Assembly (NCBI RefSeq): GCF_004796535.1
Contig: NZ_SPHY01000003.1
Coordinates: 186,001-250,000, forward strand
Reading direction: 5' to 3'
Length of the DNA: 64,000 nt
Source of the DNA: Sphingomonas flavalba
GTDB lineage: Bacteria; Pseudomonadota; Alphaproteobacteria; Sphingomonadales; Sphingomonadaceae
The position numbers and the translations under genes are program-made. Every line of letters begins with the position of its first letter. Positions within the stretch are counted from its first letter, which is position 1. Shown piece after piece: positions 1-9,567 of this stretch. The notes below the pieces were generated by a model that saw only the letters and a program-made list of their open reading frames with translations, was not told the origin of the DNA and ran no database searches.

Positions 1-749
1 TGGCCTTCGGTGGCTTCCGCGGCGGCCTCGACCGGGGCCGGCGTGTCGGCGGGAGCATTCTGGTTGTTGTTGGCGGCGGCCTTCAGGCCGGCCGGATAGG
101 GCGCGTCGGCGTGGCGCGGCACCTTCACCGCGTCCCGGACGATCAGCCAGGCGCCCTTGTGACCAGGCACCGACCCCTTGACGAAGAGCAGCCCGCGCTC
201 GGCATCGGTGCGGACGATCTCCAGATTCTGCTGGGTGCGCTGGCGGTCGCCCATATGGCCCGCCATCTTCTTGTTCTTGAACACGCGGCCCGGATCCTGC
301 CGCTGGCCGGTCGAACCGTGCGAACGGTGCGAAACCGAGACGCCGTGGCTGGCACGCAGACCGCCGAAATTCCAGCGCTTCATCGCGCCGGCGAAACCCT
401 TGCCCTGCGTCTGGCCGGAGATGTCGACGAGCTGGCCGGCGACATAATGGTCGGCCGACAGCTCCGCGCCGACGTCAAGCAGCGCATCCTCGGACACGCG
501 GAACTCGGTCAGCCGCGCCTTCGGCTCCACTTCGGCCTTGCCGAAATGGCCGCGCTGCGGCTTGGCGACATTCTTGGCCTTGGCGGCGCCGGCGCCGAGC
601 TGAACGGCGACATAGCCGTCCCGATCCGCTTCCTTGCGCGCGACGACCTGAACCTTGTCGAGCTGCAGGACGGTAACCGGCACGTGGCGGCCGTCGTCCT
701 GGAACAGGCGGGTCATGCCCATTTTCTTCGCGATCACGCCAGTGCGCAT
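1..749 (-). CDS. rplC: 50S ribosomal protein L3 (3' end beyond window)
   Basis: Large-subunit protein that helps nucleate 23S rRNA folding and lies near the peptidyl-transferase centre. The minus-strand frame opens with [14 protein letters not shown], the usual alphaproteobacterial L3 start, and contains the conserved [10 protein letters not shown] and [10 protein letters not shown] segments, which surround the glutamine methylated by PrmB in relatives. About 249 codons are visible and the frame is still open at the window edge, so the stop is not seen. The C-terminus is an Ala/Pro/Glu-rich tail after the conserved core, as in other sphingomonad L3 proteins. It is the first gene after a 250-bp spacer downstream of rpsJ and presumably heads the rest of the S10 operon outside the window. 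The start at 749 is chosen by homology; an upstream in-frame start is not supported. Confidence 0.96.
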   Translation of the reverse strand, partial: MRTGVIAKKMGMTRLFQDDGRHVPVTVLQLDKVQVVARKEADRDGYVAVQLGAGAAKAKNVAKPQRGHFGKAEVEPKARLTEFRVSEDALLDVGAELSADHYVAGQLVDISGQTQGKGFAGAMKRWNFGGLRASHGVSVSHRSHGSTGQRQDPGRVFKNKKMAGHMGDRQRTQQNLEIVRTDAERGLLFVKGSVPGHKGAWLIVRDAVKVPRHADAPYPAGLKAAANNNQNAPADTPAPVEAAAEATEG

Positions 750-803
750 GATCCACATCCTTCCGAACAGAGGCTCACGAGGCTCCCCGCGAGCGTGCCA
801 ATG

Positions 804-830
804 AAAAAGGCCCTGATCTGGGATCAGAGC
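804..830 (-). terminator. Terminator/attenuator-like hairpin between rpsJ and rplC
   Basis: On the minus strand a 9-bp stem (GCTCTGATC pairing with GATCAGGGC, one G-T wobble) closes a 3-base loop and is followed by CTTTTT, the classic layout of a Rho-independent terminator. It sits about 55 bp before the rplC start, inside the same transcription unit, so it would act as an attenuator or processing site rather than as the end of the operon. Function is inferred; the hairpin and T-run are directly visible. Confidence 0.6.
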
Positions 831-1000
831 CAGCCCAAATATCGCGCGCCCCCGTCAGGGCCGGTTTTCCGCTTCAATATCAAAGCGAAAGACGGGGACT
901 CGGTCGCCAGCATGCTGGCCGGTATCCCTGCTTCCCCGCCGCGACAGTTGCCGTGGCGAAAGCCCGCCGACCGAATCAATCGTTCGACGGAGGCGGCCTC

Positions 1001-1312
1001 TTAGGCCAGTTTGATCTCGACATCAACACCCGCGGCGAGATCGAGCTTCATCAGCGCGTCGACGGTCTGCGGGGTCGGCTGCACGATGTCGAGCATCCGT
1101 TTGTAGGTGCGGACCTCGAACTGCTCGCGCGACTTCTTGTCGATGTGCGGGCCACGGTTGACCGTGAACTTCTCGATGCGCGTCGGCAGCGGAATGGGCC
1201 CGCGAATGAGCGCGCCGGTGCGACGCGCCGTATCGGCGATGTCGCCGGTCGCCTGATCAAGCACGCGATGATCGAACGCCTTCAGGCGAATGCGGATATT
1301 CTGGGTTTCCAT
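1001..1312 (-). CDS. rpsJ: 30S ribosomal protein S10
   Basis: Small-subunit head protein that also works as NusE in transcription antitermination complexes. The 103-residue product [19 protein letters not shown]... matches S10 over its full length and family size, including the [19 protein letters not shown] loop that binds 16S rRNA and NusB. An in-frame ATG two codons upstream exists, but METQN is the family start. It follows tuf on the same strand after a 100-bp spacer that holds a strong hairpin, and precedes rplC by an unusually long 250 bp. Both spacers suggest expression control around this gene. Confidence 0.97.
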   Translation of the reverse strand: METQNIRIRLKAFDHRVLDQATGDIADTARRTGALIRGPIPLPTRIEKFTVNRGPHIDKKSREQFEVRTYKRMLDIVQPTPQTVDALMKLDLAAGVDVEIKLA

Positions 1313-1365
1313 GTCCACTACCGATGCGAAAGAGCCACGCCCGTATTGTCGGGCTTCACAAGAGA

Positions 1366-1402
1366 GGCCGCCCGATTCCTCCTGATGGGGAATCGGGCGG
1401 CC
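1366..1402 (-). terminator. Perfect 14-bp stem-loop between tuf and rpsJ
   Basis: The arms GGCCGCCCGATTCC and GGAATCGGGCGGCC are perfect reverse complements separated by a 9-base loop, 12 bp after the tuf stop. On the minus strand it is followed by the T-rich TCTCTTGTG, not a clean U-run, so it may be a partial terminator, a 3'-end stabiliser for the tuf message or an RNA processing site. A smaller GCCCG/CGGGC hairpin (1338-1353) lies between it and rpsJ. Confidence 0.55.
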
Positions 1403-1414
1403 GACGACCTGATA

Positions 1415-2605
1415 TTACTTGGTGATCGAGGCGACAACCCCGGCGCCGACGGTCCGGCCGCCTTCGCGGATCGCGAAGCGCAGGCCCTGGTCCATCGCGA
1501 TCGGCGCGATCAGCTTGACGCCAAGCTGCACATTGTCGCCGGGCATGACCATCTCGGTGCCCTCGGGGAGGACGACCTCACCGGTCACGTCGGTGGTGCG
1601 GAAGTAGAACTGCGGGCGGTAGTTGGCGAAGAACGGCGTGTGACGGCCGCCCTCGTCCTTCGACAGCACGTAGACTTCCGAGCTGAACTCGGTGTGCGGG
1701 GTGATCGAGCCGGGCTTGGCCAGAACCTGGCCGCGCTCAACCTCGTCACGGCCGACGCCGCGGATCAGCGCGCCGATGTTATCGCCGGCCTCGCCCTGAT
1801 CGAGCAGCTTGCGGAACATCTCGACGCCGGTGACGACGGTCTTCTTGGTGTCCTTGATGCCGACGATCTCGACTTCCTCGCCAACCTTGACGACGCCGGT
1901 CTCGACGCGGCCGGTGACGACGGTGCCGCGACCCGAGATCGAGAACACGTCCTCGATCGGCATCAGGAACGGCTTGTCGAGCGGGCGCTCCGGCTGCGGG
2001 ATCCATTCGTCGACCGCTTCCATCAGCTTCAGGATCGCGTTCTTGCCGATCTCGTCGTTGCTGTCTTCCAGCGCGGCGAGAGCCGAACCGCGGATGATCG
2101 GAATATTGTCGCCGTCGAAATCGCGCTTCGACAGCTCTTCGCGGATTTCCAGCTCGACCAGCTCGAGGATTTCCTCGTCGTCGACCTGATCGACCTTGTT
2201 CATGAACACGACCATGGTCGGCACGCCAACCTGCTTGGCGAGCAGGATGTGCTCCTTGGTCTGCGGCATCGGGCCGTCGCTGGCCGACACGACCAAGATC
2301 GCGCCGTCCATCTGCGCGGCGCCGGTGATCATGTTCTTCACATAGTCGGCGTGACCCGGGCAGTCGACGTGCGCATAGTGGCGCTTGGCGGTCTCGTACT
2401 CGACGTGGCTGGTGGCGATGGTGATGCCGCGCTCACGCTCTTCCGGCGCCTTGTCGATGTTGTCGTAGGCGGTGAACGTCGCGCCGCCGGTTTCCGCCAG
2501 CACCTTGGTGATCGCCGCGGTCAGCGACGTCTTGCCGTGGTCGACGTGACCGATGGTGCCGATGTTGCAGTGCGGTTTGGTCCGCTCGAACTTCGCTTTC
2601 GCCAT
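1415..2605 (-). CDS. tuf: Translation elongation factor Tu
   Basis: GTPase that brings aminoacyl-tRNA to the ribosomal A site. The 396-residue protein is full length. The G1 motif GHVDHGKT is at residues 19-26, the G3 motif DCPGH at 81-85 and the G4 motif NKVD at 136-139, followed by the beta-barrel domains 2 and 3 ([11 protein letters not shown], and the C-terminal [12 protein letters not shown]). It is the fourth gene of the str block, 76 bp after fusA, and is followed by a strong stem-loop. Many proteobacteria carry a second tuf copy; whether this genome does cannot be told from the window. Confidence 0.98.
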   Translation of the reverse strand: MAKAKFERTKPHCNIGTIGHVDHGKTSLTAAITKVLAETGGATFTAYDNIDKAPEERERGITIATSHVEYETAKRHYAHVDCPGHADYVKNMITGAAQMDGAILVVSASDGPMPQTKEHILLAKQVGVPTMVVFMNKVDQVDDEEILELVELEIREELSKRDFDGDNIPIIRGSALAALEDSNDEIGKNAILKLMEAVDEWIPQPERPLDKPFLMPIEDVFSISGRGTVVTGRVETGVVKVGEEVEIVGIKDTKKTVVTGVEMFRKLLDQGEAGDNIGALIRGVGRDEVERGQVLAKPGSITPHTEFSSEVYVLSKDEGGRHTPFFANYRPQFYFRTTDVTGEVVLPEGTEMVMPGDNVQLGVKLIAPIAMDQGLRFAIREGGRTVGAGVVASITK

Positions 2606-2681
2606 TTTTCCTACCTTCTTTCAGATCCGTTTTCCGAGCGAACCGCCCGAGGCGGAGGCGCCCATAACCATAAATCCAGCG

Positions 2682-4757
2682 TTATGCCAGCTTCGCCTTC
2701 ACCTCGTCGGCGACGTTGGCGGGCACTTCGTCATAATGCGAGAACTGCATCGTGTATTGCGCGCGCCCCTGGGTGAACGAGCGCAGCTGGTTCACATAGC
2801 CGAACATATTGGCAAGCGGGACCATCGCTTCAACCGCGGTCGCGTTGCCGCGCGTGTCCGTGCCCTGGATCTGGCCGCGCCGCGAGTTGAGGTCGCCGAT
2901 GACGTCGCCCAGATAATCTTCCGGCGTCACCACCTCGACCTTCATGATCGGCTCGAGCAGCTTGATGCCGGCCTTCTGCGCCGCCTCGCGCATGGCTGCG
3001 CGGCCGGTGATCTCGAACGCCAGCGCCGACGAGTCGACGTCGTGATAGGCGCCGTCGGTCAGGTGGATCTCGAAATCGATGATCGGGAAGCCGATCAGCG
3101 AACCGGTCGCCGCCGTCTCGCGCATGCCCTTCTCGACCGACGGGATATATTCCTTGGGAATATTGCCGCCCTTGACCTCGTCGAAGAACTGGATGCCCGA
3201 ACCGCGCTCGCCGGGGACCAGCGAGACCTTGACGCGGCCGAACTGGCCGGAGCCGCCCGACTGCTTCTTGTGGGTGTAGTCGATGTCGACCGGCTTCGCG
3301 AGATACTCGCGATAGGCGACCTGCGGCGCGCCGACATTCGCCTCGACCTTGAACTCGCGCTTCATGCGGTCGACCAGGATCTCGAGGTGAAGCTCACCCA
3401 TCCCCTTGATGATGGTCTGGCCGCTCTCGGCATCGCTGGTCACGCGGAAGGACGGATCCTCGCGCGCCAGACGGTTGAGCGCGACGCCCATCTTCTCCTG
3501 GTCGGCCTTGGTCTTCGGCTCGACCGCGACCTCGATCACCGGATCCGGGAACTCCATGCGCTCCAGGATGATCGGCGCGTTCTGGGCGCACAGCGTGTCG
3601 CCGGTGGTCGTGTCCTTGAGCCCGGCCAGCGCGACGATGTCGCCCGCATAGGCTTCCTGGATGTCCTCGCGGCTGTTCGCATGCATCAACAGCATGCGGC
3701 CGACCTTTTCCTTCTTGTCCTTGACCGAGTTGGTGACGGTCGAGGCCGCCTCCAGCTTGCCCGAATAGACGCGGGCGAAGGTCAGCGTGCCGACGAACGG
3801 GTCGTTCATGATCTTGAACGCCAGCGCGGAGAACGGCGCGTCGTCCGCCGCCGGGCGAGTGTCGTGGGTCTCACCGTCAAGCTTGACGCCCTCGACCGGC
3901 GGAATGTCGAGCGGCGACGGCAGATAGTCGATGACCGCGTCGAGCAGCGGCTGGACGCCCTTGTTCTTGAACGCGGAGCCGCACAGCACTGGCACGAACG
4001 AGAAGTTCAGCGTGCCCTTGCGGATCAGCCGGCGCAGCGTGTCGGCGTCCGGCTCCTGCCCGTCGAAGAATGCCTCCATCGCGGCGTCGTCCTGCTCGAC
4101 GGCCGCCTCGATCAGCGCCTGACGGGCCGCGGCGGCCGCGTCCTTCAGGTCGTCGGGAATATCCGTGATCTCGAACTTGGCGCCCAAGCTCTCCTCGAGC
4201 CAGATGATCGCGCGGTTCTCGACCAGGTCGACCAGCCCCTTGAAGCTGCTCTCGATGCCGATCGGCAGATAGAGGACCAGCGGGCGCGCGCCGAGGCGGT
4301 CGCGGATCATGTCGACGCAGCGCTCGAAATTGGCGCCGGTGCGGTCGAGCTTGTTGACGAAGCACATCCGCGGGACGTGATATTTCTCGGCCTGGCGCCA
4401 CACCGTTTCCGACTGCGGCTCGACGCCGGCGACACCATCGAAGCAGGCGACCGCGCCGTCGAGCACGCGCAGCGAGCGCTCGACCTCGATCGTGAAGTCG
4501 ACGTGACCGGGCGTGTCGATGATGTTGACGCGGTGATCGCGCCAGAAGCAGGTCGTCGCGGCCGACGTGATCGTGATCCCGCGTTCCTGCTCCTGCTCCA
4601 TCCAGTCCATCGTCGCGGTCCCCTCGTGGGTCTCGCCGATCTTGTAGGACTTGCCGGTGTAATAGAGGATGCGCTCGGTCGTCGTCGTCTTGCCGGCGTC
4701 AATATGCGCCATGATGCCGATGTTGCGATATTTCTCGAGCGGATGGCTGCGGGCCAT
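2682..4757 (-). CDS. fusA: Translation elongation factor G
   Basis: GTPase that drives translocation of tRNA and mRNA and, with RRF, ribosome recycling. The 691-residue length is normal. The P-loop AHIDAGKT lies at residues 17-24 and DTPGH at 81-85, then come [10 protein letters not shown], domain II ([12 protein letters not shown]), domain III ([18 protein letters not shown]) and domain IV/V ([14 protein letters not shown]; ending in [14 protein letters not shown]). It sits between rpsG and tuf in the standard str operon order and is probably co-transcribed with them from the promoter upstream of rpsL. Confidence 0.98.
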   Translation of the reverse strand: MARSHPLEKYRNIGIMAHIDAGKTTTTERILYYTGKSYKIGETHEGTATMDWMEQEQERGITITSAATTCFWRDHRVNIIDTPGHVDFTIEVERSLRVLDGAVACFDGVAGVEPQSETVWRQAEKYHVPRMCFVNKLDRTGANFERCVDMIRDRLGARPLVLYLPIGIESSFKGLVDLVENRAIIWLEESLGAKFEITDIPDDLKDAAAAARQALIEAAVEQDDAAMEAFFDGQEPDADTLRRLIRKGTLNFSFVPVLCGSAFKNKGVQPLLDAVIDYLPSPLDIPPVEGVKLDGETHDTRPAADDAPFSALAFKIMNDPFVGTLTFARVYSGKLEAASTVTNSVKDKKEKVGRMLLMHANSREDIQEAYAGDIVALAGLKDTTTGDTLCAQNAPIILERMEFPDPVIEVAVEPKTKADQEKMGVALNRLAREDPSFRVTSDAESGQTIIKGMGELHLEILVDRMKREFKVEANVGAPQVAYREYLAKPVDIDYTHKKQSGGSGQFGRVKVSLVPGERGSGIQFFDEVKGGNIPKEYIPSVEKGMRETAATGSLIGFPIIDFEIHLTDGAYHDVDSSALAFEITGRAAMREAAQKAGIKLLEPIMKVEVVTPEDYLGDVIGDLNSRRGQIQGTDTRGNATAVEAMVPLANMFGYVNQLRSFTQGRAQYTMQFSHYDEVPANVADEVKAKLA

Positions 4758-4816
4758 GATCTGAAACTCCGATGCCGGGGCGACGACGGCGCCGCCCCGG
4801 CCAGGTGGTGACTGTT

Positions 4817-5287
4817 TTACCAGCGATAATGGCTGAAGGCGCGGTTCGCCTCGGCCATGCGGTGCGTGTCCTCGCGCTTCTTCACCGCGTTGCCGCGATT
4901 CGCCGAAGCGTCCATCAGCTCGCCCGACAGCCGCGCGGCCATCGTATGTTCGCTGCGCGCGCGCGCCGCCGCGATCAGCCAGCGGATCGCCAGCGCCTGC
5001 GAACGCTCGGGGCGGACCTCGACCGGGACCTGATAGGTCGCACCGCCGACGCGGCGGCTGCGGACCTCGATGCCCGGCTTCACATTGTTGAGCGCGTCAT
5101 GAAACACCTGCAACGGGTCCTTCTTGGCACGCGCCTCGACGGTGTCGAGCGCGCCATAGACGATGCCCTCGGCAACGGCTTTCTTGCCGTCGAGCATGAC
5201 GCTGTTCATGAACTTGGAAAGAACGATATCCCCGAACTTCGGATCGGGCAGGATTTCCCGCTTCTCGGGGCGACGACGACGAGCCAT
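4817..5287 (-). CDS. rpsG: 30S ribosomal protein S7
   Basis: Primary 16S rRNA-binding protein that organises the 3' major domain (head) of the 30S subunit and contacts the E site. The 156-residue length is the family norm. It begins [19 protein letters not shown] and carries [25 protein letters not shown], the hallmark central region. It is 30 bp downstream of rpsL and 59 bp upstream of fusA, the conserved str order. In enterobacteria S7 represses its own operon by binding the rpsL-rpsG spacer; the 30-bp spacer here is too short for the same structure, so that control is unlikely in that form. Confidence 0.97.
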   Translation of the reverse strand: MARRRRPEKREILPDPKFGDIVLSKFMNSVMLDGKKAVAEGIVYGALDTVEARAKKDPLQVFHDALNNVKPGIEVRSRRVGGATYQVPVEVRPERSQALAIRWLIAAARARSEHTMAARLSGELMDASANRGNAVKKREDTHRMAEANRAFSHYRW

Positions 5288-5317
5288 TGGCTGAATCCTT
5301 CGTTGAAAGGCCTGATC

Positions 5318-5689
5318 TTACTTCGGGCGCTTGGCGCCGTACTTGGAACGGCTCTGCCTGCGGTCCTTGACGCCCTGGGTGTCAAGCACGCCGCGCAGGA
5401 TGTGGTAGCGCACACCGGGAAGGTCGCGCACGCGGCCGCCCCGGATCAGCACCACGGAGTGCTCCTGAAGGTTGTGGCCTTCGCCGGGAATGTAGCTGAT
5501 GACTTCGCGGCTGTTGGTCAGACGGACCTTGGCGACCTTGCGCAGCGCCGAGTTCGGCTTCTTCGGGGTCGTCGTGTAGACGCGGGTGCAAACGCCGCGC
5601 TTCTGCGGGTTCGCCTCCATCGCAGGGACCTTCGAACCGGCCTTCTGCGGATCGCGGCCCTTGCGGACCAACTGGTTAATCGTCGGCAT
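5318..5689 (-). CDS. rpsL: 30S ribosomal protein S12
   Basis: Decoding-centre protein that controls translational accuracy. The start [12 protein letters not shown] at 5689 gives the standard 123 residues; the frame runs open further upstream but that extension is not conserved. A good Shine-Dalgarno (GGTGAAGG) precedes the ATG. The [13 protein letters not shown] segment carries the lysine that is changed in classical streptomycin-resistant mutants, and it is wild type here, as is the [13 protein letters not shown] loop. It is the first gene of the str operon, with a leader of about 160 nt from the promoter listed below. Confidence 0.97.
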   Translation of the reverse strand: MPTINQLVRKGRDPQKAGSKVPAMEANPQKRGVCTRVYTTTPKKPNSALRKVAKVRLTNSREVISYIPGEGHNLQEHSVVLIRGGRVRDLPGVRYHILRGVLDTQGVKDRRQSRSKYGAKRPK

Positions 5690-5855
5690 GAAGCCTTCAC
5701 CTTTCAAGCGGTTACTTTGCCGGAGCCCGAAAACGAACCAACACAAAAGAGCCATGGGACCGTTCGACCCCTTGGCCCTCGCATGACCCGGCAATGTTCA
5801 AGCGCGCCCGCCAATCCGCGCACGTCTCCGATGACGAGTCCGCGGGCGAGGGCGG

Positions 5856-5884
5856 CCTATAGCGATGGAGTCGGAAACGGTCAA
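5856..5884 (-). promoter_or_regulatory. Sigma70-type promoter of the str operon
   Basis: On the minus strand a -35 box TTGACC (5879-5884) is separated by exactly 17 bp from a -10 box TATAGG (5856-5861). This is close to the housekeeping consensus and is the best promoter I see in the window. It faces rpsL, implying a leader of roughly 160 nt. It begins only 23 bp past the stop codon of the upstream symporter gene. Seen by pattern; no transcript data. Confidence 0.65.
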
Positions 5885-5907
5885 CCGGGCGCCCCGGCGC
5901 CGGCCGG

Positions 5908-7230
5908 TCAGGCGCCGAGTGCCATCGGCGTGCCGTCCGGGCCAGCGGCATAGGCGGCTTCGTCCAATATCCCCTCGCGCTTGGCGACGACGGTCGCGAC
6001 CACCGCCTGGCCGGCGACGTTGACCGCCGTCCGCCCCATGTCGAGGATCGGGTCGATGGCGAGCAGCAGGCCTGCGCCTTCCAGCGGCAGGCCCAGCGTG
6101 GTCAGCGTCAGCGTCAGCATGACGATCGCCCCGGTCAGCCCCGCCGTCGCCGCGGAGCCGACGACCGAGACGAAGACGATCAGGAAATAGTCCGTCACAC
6201 CCAATGGCAGGCCGAAATATTGTGCGACGAACAGCGCGGCGATGGCAGGATAGACGGCGGCGCAACCATCCATCTTCGTCGTCGCGGCAAGCGGGATGGC
6301 GAAGGCGGCATAGCCGCGCGGCACGCCGAGCGCGCGTTCGGTCACCGCCTCGGTCACCGGCATCGTGCCGATCGACGAGCGCGAGACGAAGCCGAGTTGG
6401 ATCGCCGGCCATGCCTTCTCGAAGAAGCGCAGCGGATTGAGGCCGTGAAGCGCGAGGATCGCCGGGTAGACGACGGCTATGACCAAAGCGAGGCCGATAT
6501 AGACGGCGGCGGCGAACCAGCCGAGACGGGCCAGCGAGTCCCAGCCGTACAGCGCGACCGCCCGGCCGAACAGGCCGATCGTGCCGATCGGCGTCAGCCG
6601 GATCACCCACCACAGCAGCTTGCGCACGATCGCCAGCGCCGACTGGTTGAAGGCAAGGAAAGGTTCGCCTGCCGCGCCGGTACGCAACGCAGCCACGCCG
6701 ACCAGGATCGAGATGACGACGATCTGCAAGACATTGAACGACAGCGTCGTCGTCGCGCCGCCATCGGCCAGCCTGGTCGACACCGCCAGGCCGAGCCAAT
6801 TGGCCGGCACCAGCCCTTTCAGGAAATCCAGCCAGCTGCCCACTTCTCGCGGGGCAACCGCCGCAGCCGCGTCGACGCCGCTGCGCAGGCCGGGCTGGAG
6901 CACGGTGCCAAGGACCAGCCCGATACTGACCGCGATCAGGGCGGTGAGCGCGAACCACAGCAACGTCTGGGCAACCAGACGCCCGGCATTGTTCAGGCTG
7001 CGCAGATTGGCGATGCTGGCGACGATAGCGGTGAACACCAGCGGCGGCACCAGCGCCTTCAGCAATTGGATGAAGATGGTGCCGGTGGTATCGAGCGCCA
7101 CCGGCAACCAGCTTCCCGCCGGCATGCCGCGCGCGATCAGCCCGAACAGCAGGCCGAGCAGCATCCCGGCCAGCACCTGCAGGCCGAAGCTGTCGAAGAA
7201 ACGGGTCGCGGGGCGAGCGGAACCAGCCAT
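5908..7230 (-). CDS. Dicarboxylate/amino acid:cation symporter (DAACS family)
   Basis: Inner-membrane secondary transporter of the GltP/DctA/GltT family, which takes up glutamate, aspartate or C4-dicarboxylates with protons or sodium. From the ATG at 7230 it is 440 residues, the family size, and starts MAGSARPATRFFDSFGLQVL. Family landmarks are the GTIFIQLLKALVPPLVFTAI segment near the N-terminal third, the SRSSIGTMPVT tip-like serine-rich hairpin, and the C-terminal AIDPILDMGRTAVNVAGQAV substrate/cation site. The reading frame extends further upstream but without conserved sequence. It is same-strand with and directly upstream of the str operon, yet the promoter between them argues for separate transcription. 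Exact substrate not predictable. Confidence 0.9.
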   Translation of the reverse strand: MAGSARPATRFFDSFGLQVLAGMLLGLLFGLIARGMPAGSWLPVALDTTGTIFIQLLKALVPPLVFTAIVASIANLRSLNNAGRLVAQTLLWFALTALIAVSIGLVLGTVLQPGLRSGVDAAAAVAPREVGSWLDFLKGLVPANWLGLAVSTRLADGGATTTLSFNVLQIVVISILVGVAALRTGAAGEPFLAFNQSALAIVRKLLWWVIRLTPIGTIGLFGRAVALYGWDSLARLGWFAAAVYIGLALVIAVVYPAILALHGLNPLRFFEKAWPAIQLGFVSRSSIGTMPVTEAVTERALGVPRGYAAFAIPLAATTKMDGCAAVYPAIAALFVAQYFGLPLGVTDYFLIVFVSVVGSAATAGLTGAIVMLTLTLTTLGLPLEGAGLLLAIDPILDMGRTAVNVAGQAVVATVVAKREGILDEAAYAAGPDGTPMALGA

Positions 7231-7285
7231 CGCGCTCAGGTGCGCTTTTGATCCGTGATTACAACATAGTTTGCCTTGGGGGCGG

Positions 7286-7906
7286 TCAAGCCCGGCTGGG
7301 CGCCGACCCAGCCAAAGCCCGGCCGGCGCACGCAAAGCCGGCACCGAGCAGCCAGCCGGCCAGCACATCGCTTGGCCAATGCACGCCCAGAACGACGCGC
7401 GATACGCCGATCAACGCGACCACGACCAGCGCCGGCACCGCCAGACGCCGGTCGACCAGCAGCACGAGCAAGAGCCAGAATGCCATGTTGCTGGCGGCAT
7501 GGCCGCTCGGAAAGCTGAGGTCCGACACCCGGTCGAGATGCGCAAGAAGGTCGGGGCGCGGCCGTGCGAATCCCATTTTCAGCCCGCTATTGGTGACGGC
7601 GACGGCGGTCATCGTGCCGACCAGCACCGCCGCTGCCCGGCGGCGCCCCTTCCAGACCAGCAGCCCTGCAATCGCGACGCCGGCGAGGCTGCGCGGCCAG
7701 CCGTCCCCCACATGGGTCGCCGCCAGCCACAAGCCGGCGGAGGTGCGCCAGCCGGCCACCGCGTTGACGACACGCGGATCGAATCCCGGCGTGCCGGCGA
7801 CAGTGATCCATAGCCCGAATGCCAGCGCCGCCGCGATCAACAGCGCGCCGGCCAGCAACCACGCGGTTCGGTGCGATGCCGCCAAGCCTTCTTCCATCCT
7901 CGCCAT
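7286..7906 (-). CDS. PAP2-family membrane phosphatase
   Basis: Integral-membrane acid phosphatase of the type 2 PAP superfamily, the group that includes undecaprenyl-pyrophosphate, phosphatidate and lipid A phosphatases. All three catalytic motifs are present: K-x6-RP (KMGFARPRP), PSGH (SFPSGHAAS) and SR-x5-H-x3-D (SRVVLGVHWPSD). There are about six hydrophobic segments. The start is uncertain: ATG at 7906 is preferred, but a TTG at 7933 overlaps the stop of the upstream DUF3140 gene as TTGA and would give coupled translation and a protein nine residues longer. The two genes are probably one operon. Lipid substrate unknown; BacA-independent recycling of undecaprenyl pyrophosphate is one possibility. 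Confidence 0.88.
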   Translation of the reverse strand: MARMEEGLAASHRTAWLLAGALLIAAALAFGLWITVAGTPGFDPRVVNAVAGWRTSAGLWLAATHVGDGWPRSLAGVAIAGLLVWKGRRRAAAVLVGTMTAVAVTNSGLKMGFARPRPDLLAHLDRVSDLSFPSGHAASNMAFWLLLVLLVDRRLAVPALVVVALIGVSRVVLGVHWPSDVLAGWLLGAGFACAGRALAGSAPSRA

Positions 7907-7929
7907 CGTCGCGGGCCGGCACCCGGCGG

Positions 7930-8268
7930 TCAATACTTCAGCGGATCGTGTCCCCAGTTCATCAGCGAATAGCGCCAGCGAGAGGTGACGTCATTCTCCG
8001 GCCGCTGCGCCAGATGGCGCCGGCAAAAGCCAACCACCTTGCGCATGTGGGCATAATCATCATCGCGCAACGCCGCCACCGGCGTCCGCAGCAGGACGAC
8101 GATACGGCGGCCGGATGCATGGCCGATGCTCTCGCGGGTAGGATCGCCGTCCTTCCATCCCACCCGCCGGCTTTCGTCTGTTTCCAGCCACGCGGCCAGT
8201 TCCGTCGCCGTCATGTTCACGGCAGTCTGGAAATCCCGGCAGATCTGGTCCCGATCCGACATTGTCAT
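7930..8268 (-). CDS. DUF3140 family protein
   Basis: Small soluble protein of 112 residues of unknown function, sometimes labelled DNA-binding in databases without firm proof. The match to DUF3140 is strong by eye: VNMTATELAAWLETDESRRVGWK, then ESIGHASGRRIV, then DDYAHMRKVVGFCRRHLAQRP and the C-terminal WRYSLMNWGHDPLK, all of which are family signatures. ATGs at 8268 and 8262 are both possible starts. It lies 36 bp below the amidohydrolase gene and overlaps or abuts the PAP2 gene, so the three may form a transcription unit. No catalytic motif is recognised. Confidence 0.88.
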   Translation of the reverse strand: MTMSDRDQICRDFQTAVNMTATELAAWLETDESRRVGWKDGDPTRESIGHASGRRIVVLLRTPVAALRDDDYAHMRKVVGFCRRHLAQRPENDVTSRWRYSLMNWGHDPLKY

Positions 8269-8304
8269 CGCCGCTGAACACCGCGCTGGCCGACACGTTC
8301 CACC

Positions 8305-9567
8305 CTAGTCGGCCTGCTTGACCAGCGTACCGCCCTTGATGACCACGGTGACTTTCTGGAGTTGGCGGATGTCCTGCAGGGGATCGCCGACGACCGCGAT
8401 GATGTCGCCATAGCGGCCGACCGCGATTGCCCCGACATTGTCGGCCTGGCCAAGCGCCTCTGCCGCGTTTCTGGTCGCCGCCTGGATCGCCTGCATCGCC
8501 GTCATGCCCCATTCGACCATCTTGGCGAATTGCTTCGCATTGTCGCCGTGCGGATAGACGCCGGCGTCCGTGCCGAACAGCATCGGCACGCCGGCGCGGA
8601 CGGCGCGGCGGAAGGTCTCACGCTGGAGGCGGCCGATCATCCGTTCCTTCTCCAGGCTTTCCGGGAGGGTGCCGTTGGCCTCGCCGGTCGCCAGAATATA
8701 GTCGTCATTATAGATATCCATGTCGAACCAGGTGCGGGTCTTGGCCGCCAGCGCGATCGTCGCGTCGTCGGCCAGGCTACAATGCTCGATCGTGTCGATG
8801 CCGGCCTCGATCGCGGCGCGTATGCCGGCATTGCCATGGGCGTGGGCGGCGACCTTCAATCCCAGCATGTGCGCCTCGTCCGCGATCGCCTTCATTTCCT
8901 CACGTGTCAGTTGCTGGCCGCCGACCGAATCACCGAGCGAGAACACGCCGCCGGTCGCGCAGATCTTGATCACCCGCGCGCCGTATTTGTGCAGCCAGCG
9001 CACCTTCTGCCGGCCGGCCTCCGGGCTGTCGACGGCCGATGGCGAGACGCGATCCATGCCGGGCGGCAGGCCGGTTTCGTCGCAATGGCCGCCGGTCGCG
9101 CCGATCGCATAACCGGCGGCGGTGATCCGCGGGCCAGGCACATAACCGCCGTCGATCGCCTGACGCAGGCCGACATCCTGGAAACCCGCCGCCCCGACGT
9201 TGCGGACCGAGGTGAAACCGGCCTCCAGCGTCCTTTTCGCATTGGCGACGCCGACCGCGCTCCAGAAGCTGTCGCTATATTGCAGGCCGCGATAGCCGCC
9301 GATCTCGGCCAGGCTGGTCAGGTGGACATGCATATCGATCAGGCCGGGCAGGATCGTCTTGCCGGACAGGGTGATTCGTTTCGCATCAGCTGGAATCCGT
9401 GGCGTACCACCAACCGAGGTGATCCGTCCGTCGGTGATGACCACCACCGGATCGGCGACCATCCGTCCGGCCAGCACGTCGACCATCCGGTCGGCGGTGA
9501 CCACGATCGTTTCGGCCCCGGCCGGAGCGGTAGCGAGCGCGGCCGCCATCAGCATGAAAAAGCGCAT
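8305..9567 (-). CDS. Secreted metal-dependent amidohydrolase (imidazolonepropionase-like/prolidase-like)
   Basis: Amidohydrolase-superfamily enzyme with a predicted Sec signal peptide (MRFFMLMAAALATAPAGA-E), so probably periplasmic. Metal ligands are visible in order: HVH in GLIDMHVHLTS, a candidate carboxylated lysine in VIKICATGG, His in AAHAHG, His in TIEHCSL and the final Asp in FGTDAGVYPHG. Relatives hydrolyse Xaa-Pro or Xaa-Arg dipeptides or related amides. The start at 9567 is chosen because it places the signal peptide at the N-terminus; a longer frame upstream has no such logic. It is divergent from the PEP-CTERM lectin gene, sharing a 205-bp spacer. Substrate not predictable. Confidence 0.87.
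   Translation of the reverse strand: MRFFMLMAAALATAPAGAETIVVTADRMVDVLAGRMVADPVVVITDGRITSVGGTPRIPADAKRITLSGKTILPGLIDMHVHLTSLAEIGGYRGLQYSDSFWSAVGVANAKRTLEAGFTSVRNVGAAGFQDVGLRQAIDGGYVPGPRITAAGYAIGATGGHCDETGLPPGMDRVSPSAVDSPEAGRQKVRWLHKYGARVIKICATGGVFSLGDSVGGQQLTREEMKAIADEAHMLGLKVAAHAHGNAGIRAAIEAGIDTIEHCSLADDATIALAAKTRTWFDMDIYNDDYILATGEANGTLPESLEKERMIGRLQRETFRRAVRAGVPMLFGTDAGVYPHGDNAKQFAKMVEWGMTAMQAIQAATRNAAEALGQADNVGAIAVGRYGDIIAVVGDPLQDIRQLQKVTVVIKGGTLVKQAD

Noticed and set aside
953-2776. Open frame of about 607 codons on the plus strand across rpsJ and tuf
   Set aside because: It is antisense to tuf and rpsJ, is Arg/Asp/Leu-rich without any recognisable motif, and exists because GC-rich codon bias keeps the opposite frame open.
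2553-4811. Open frame of about 752 codons on the plus strand opposite fusA
   Set aside because: Same antisense artefact of high GC third positions; no domain and no ribosome-binding site.
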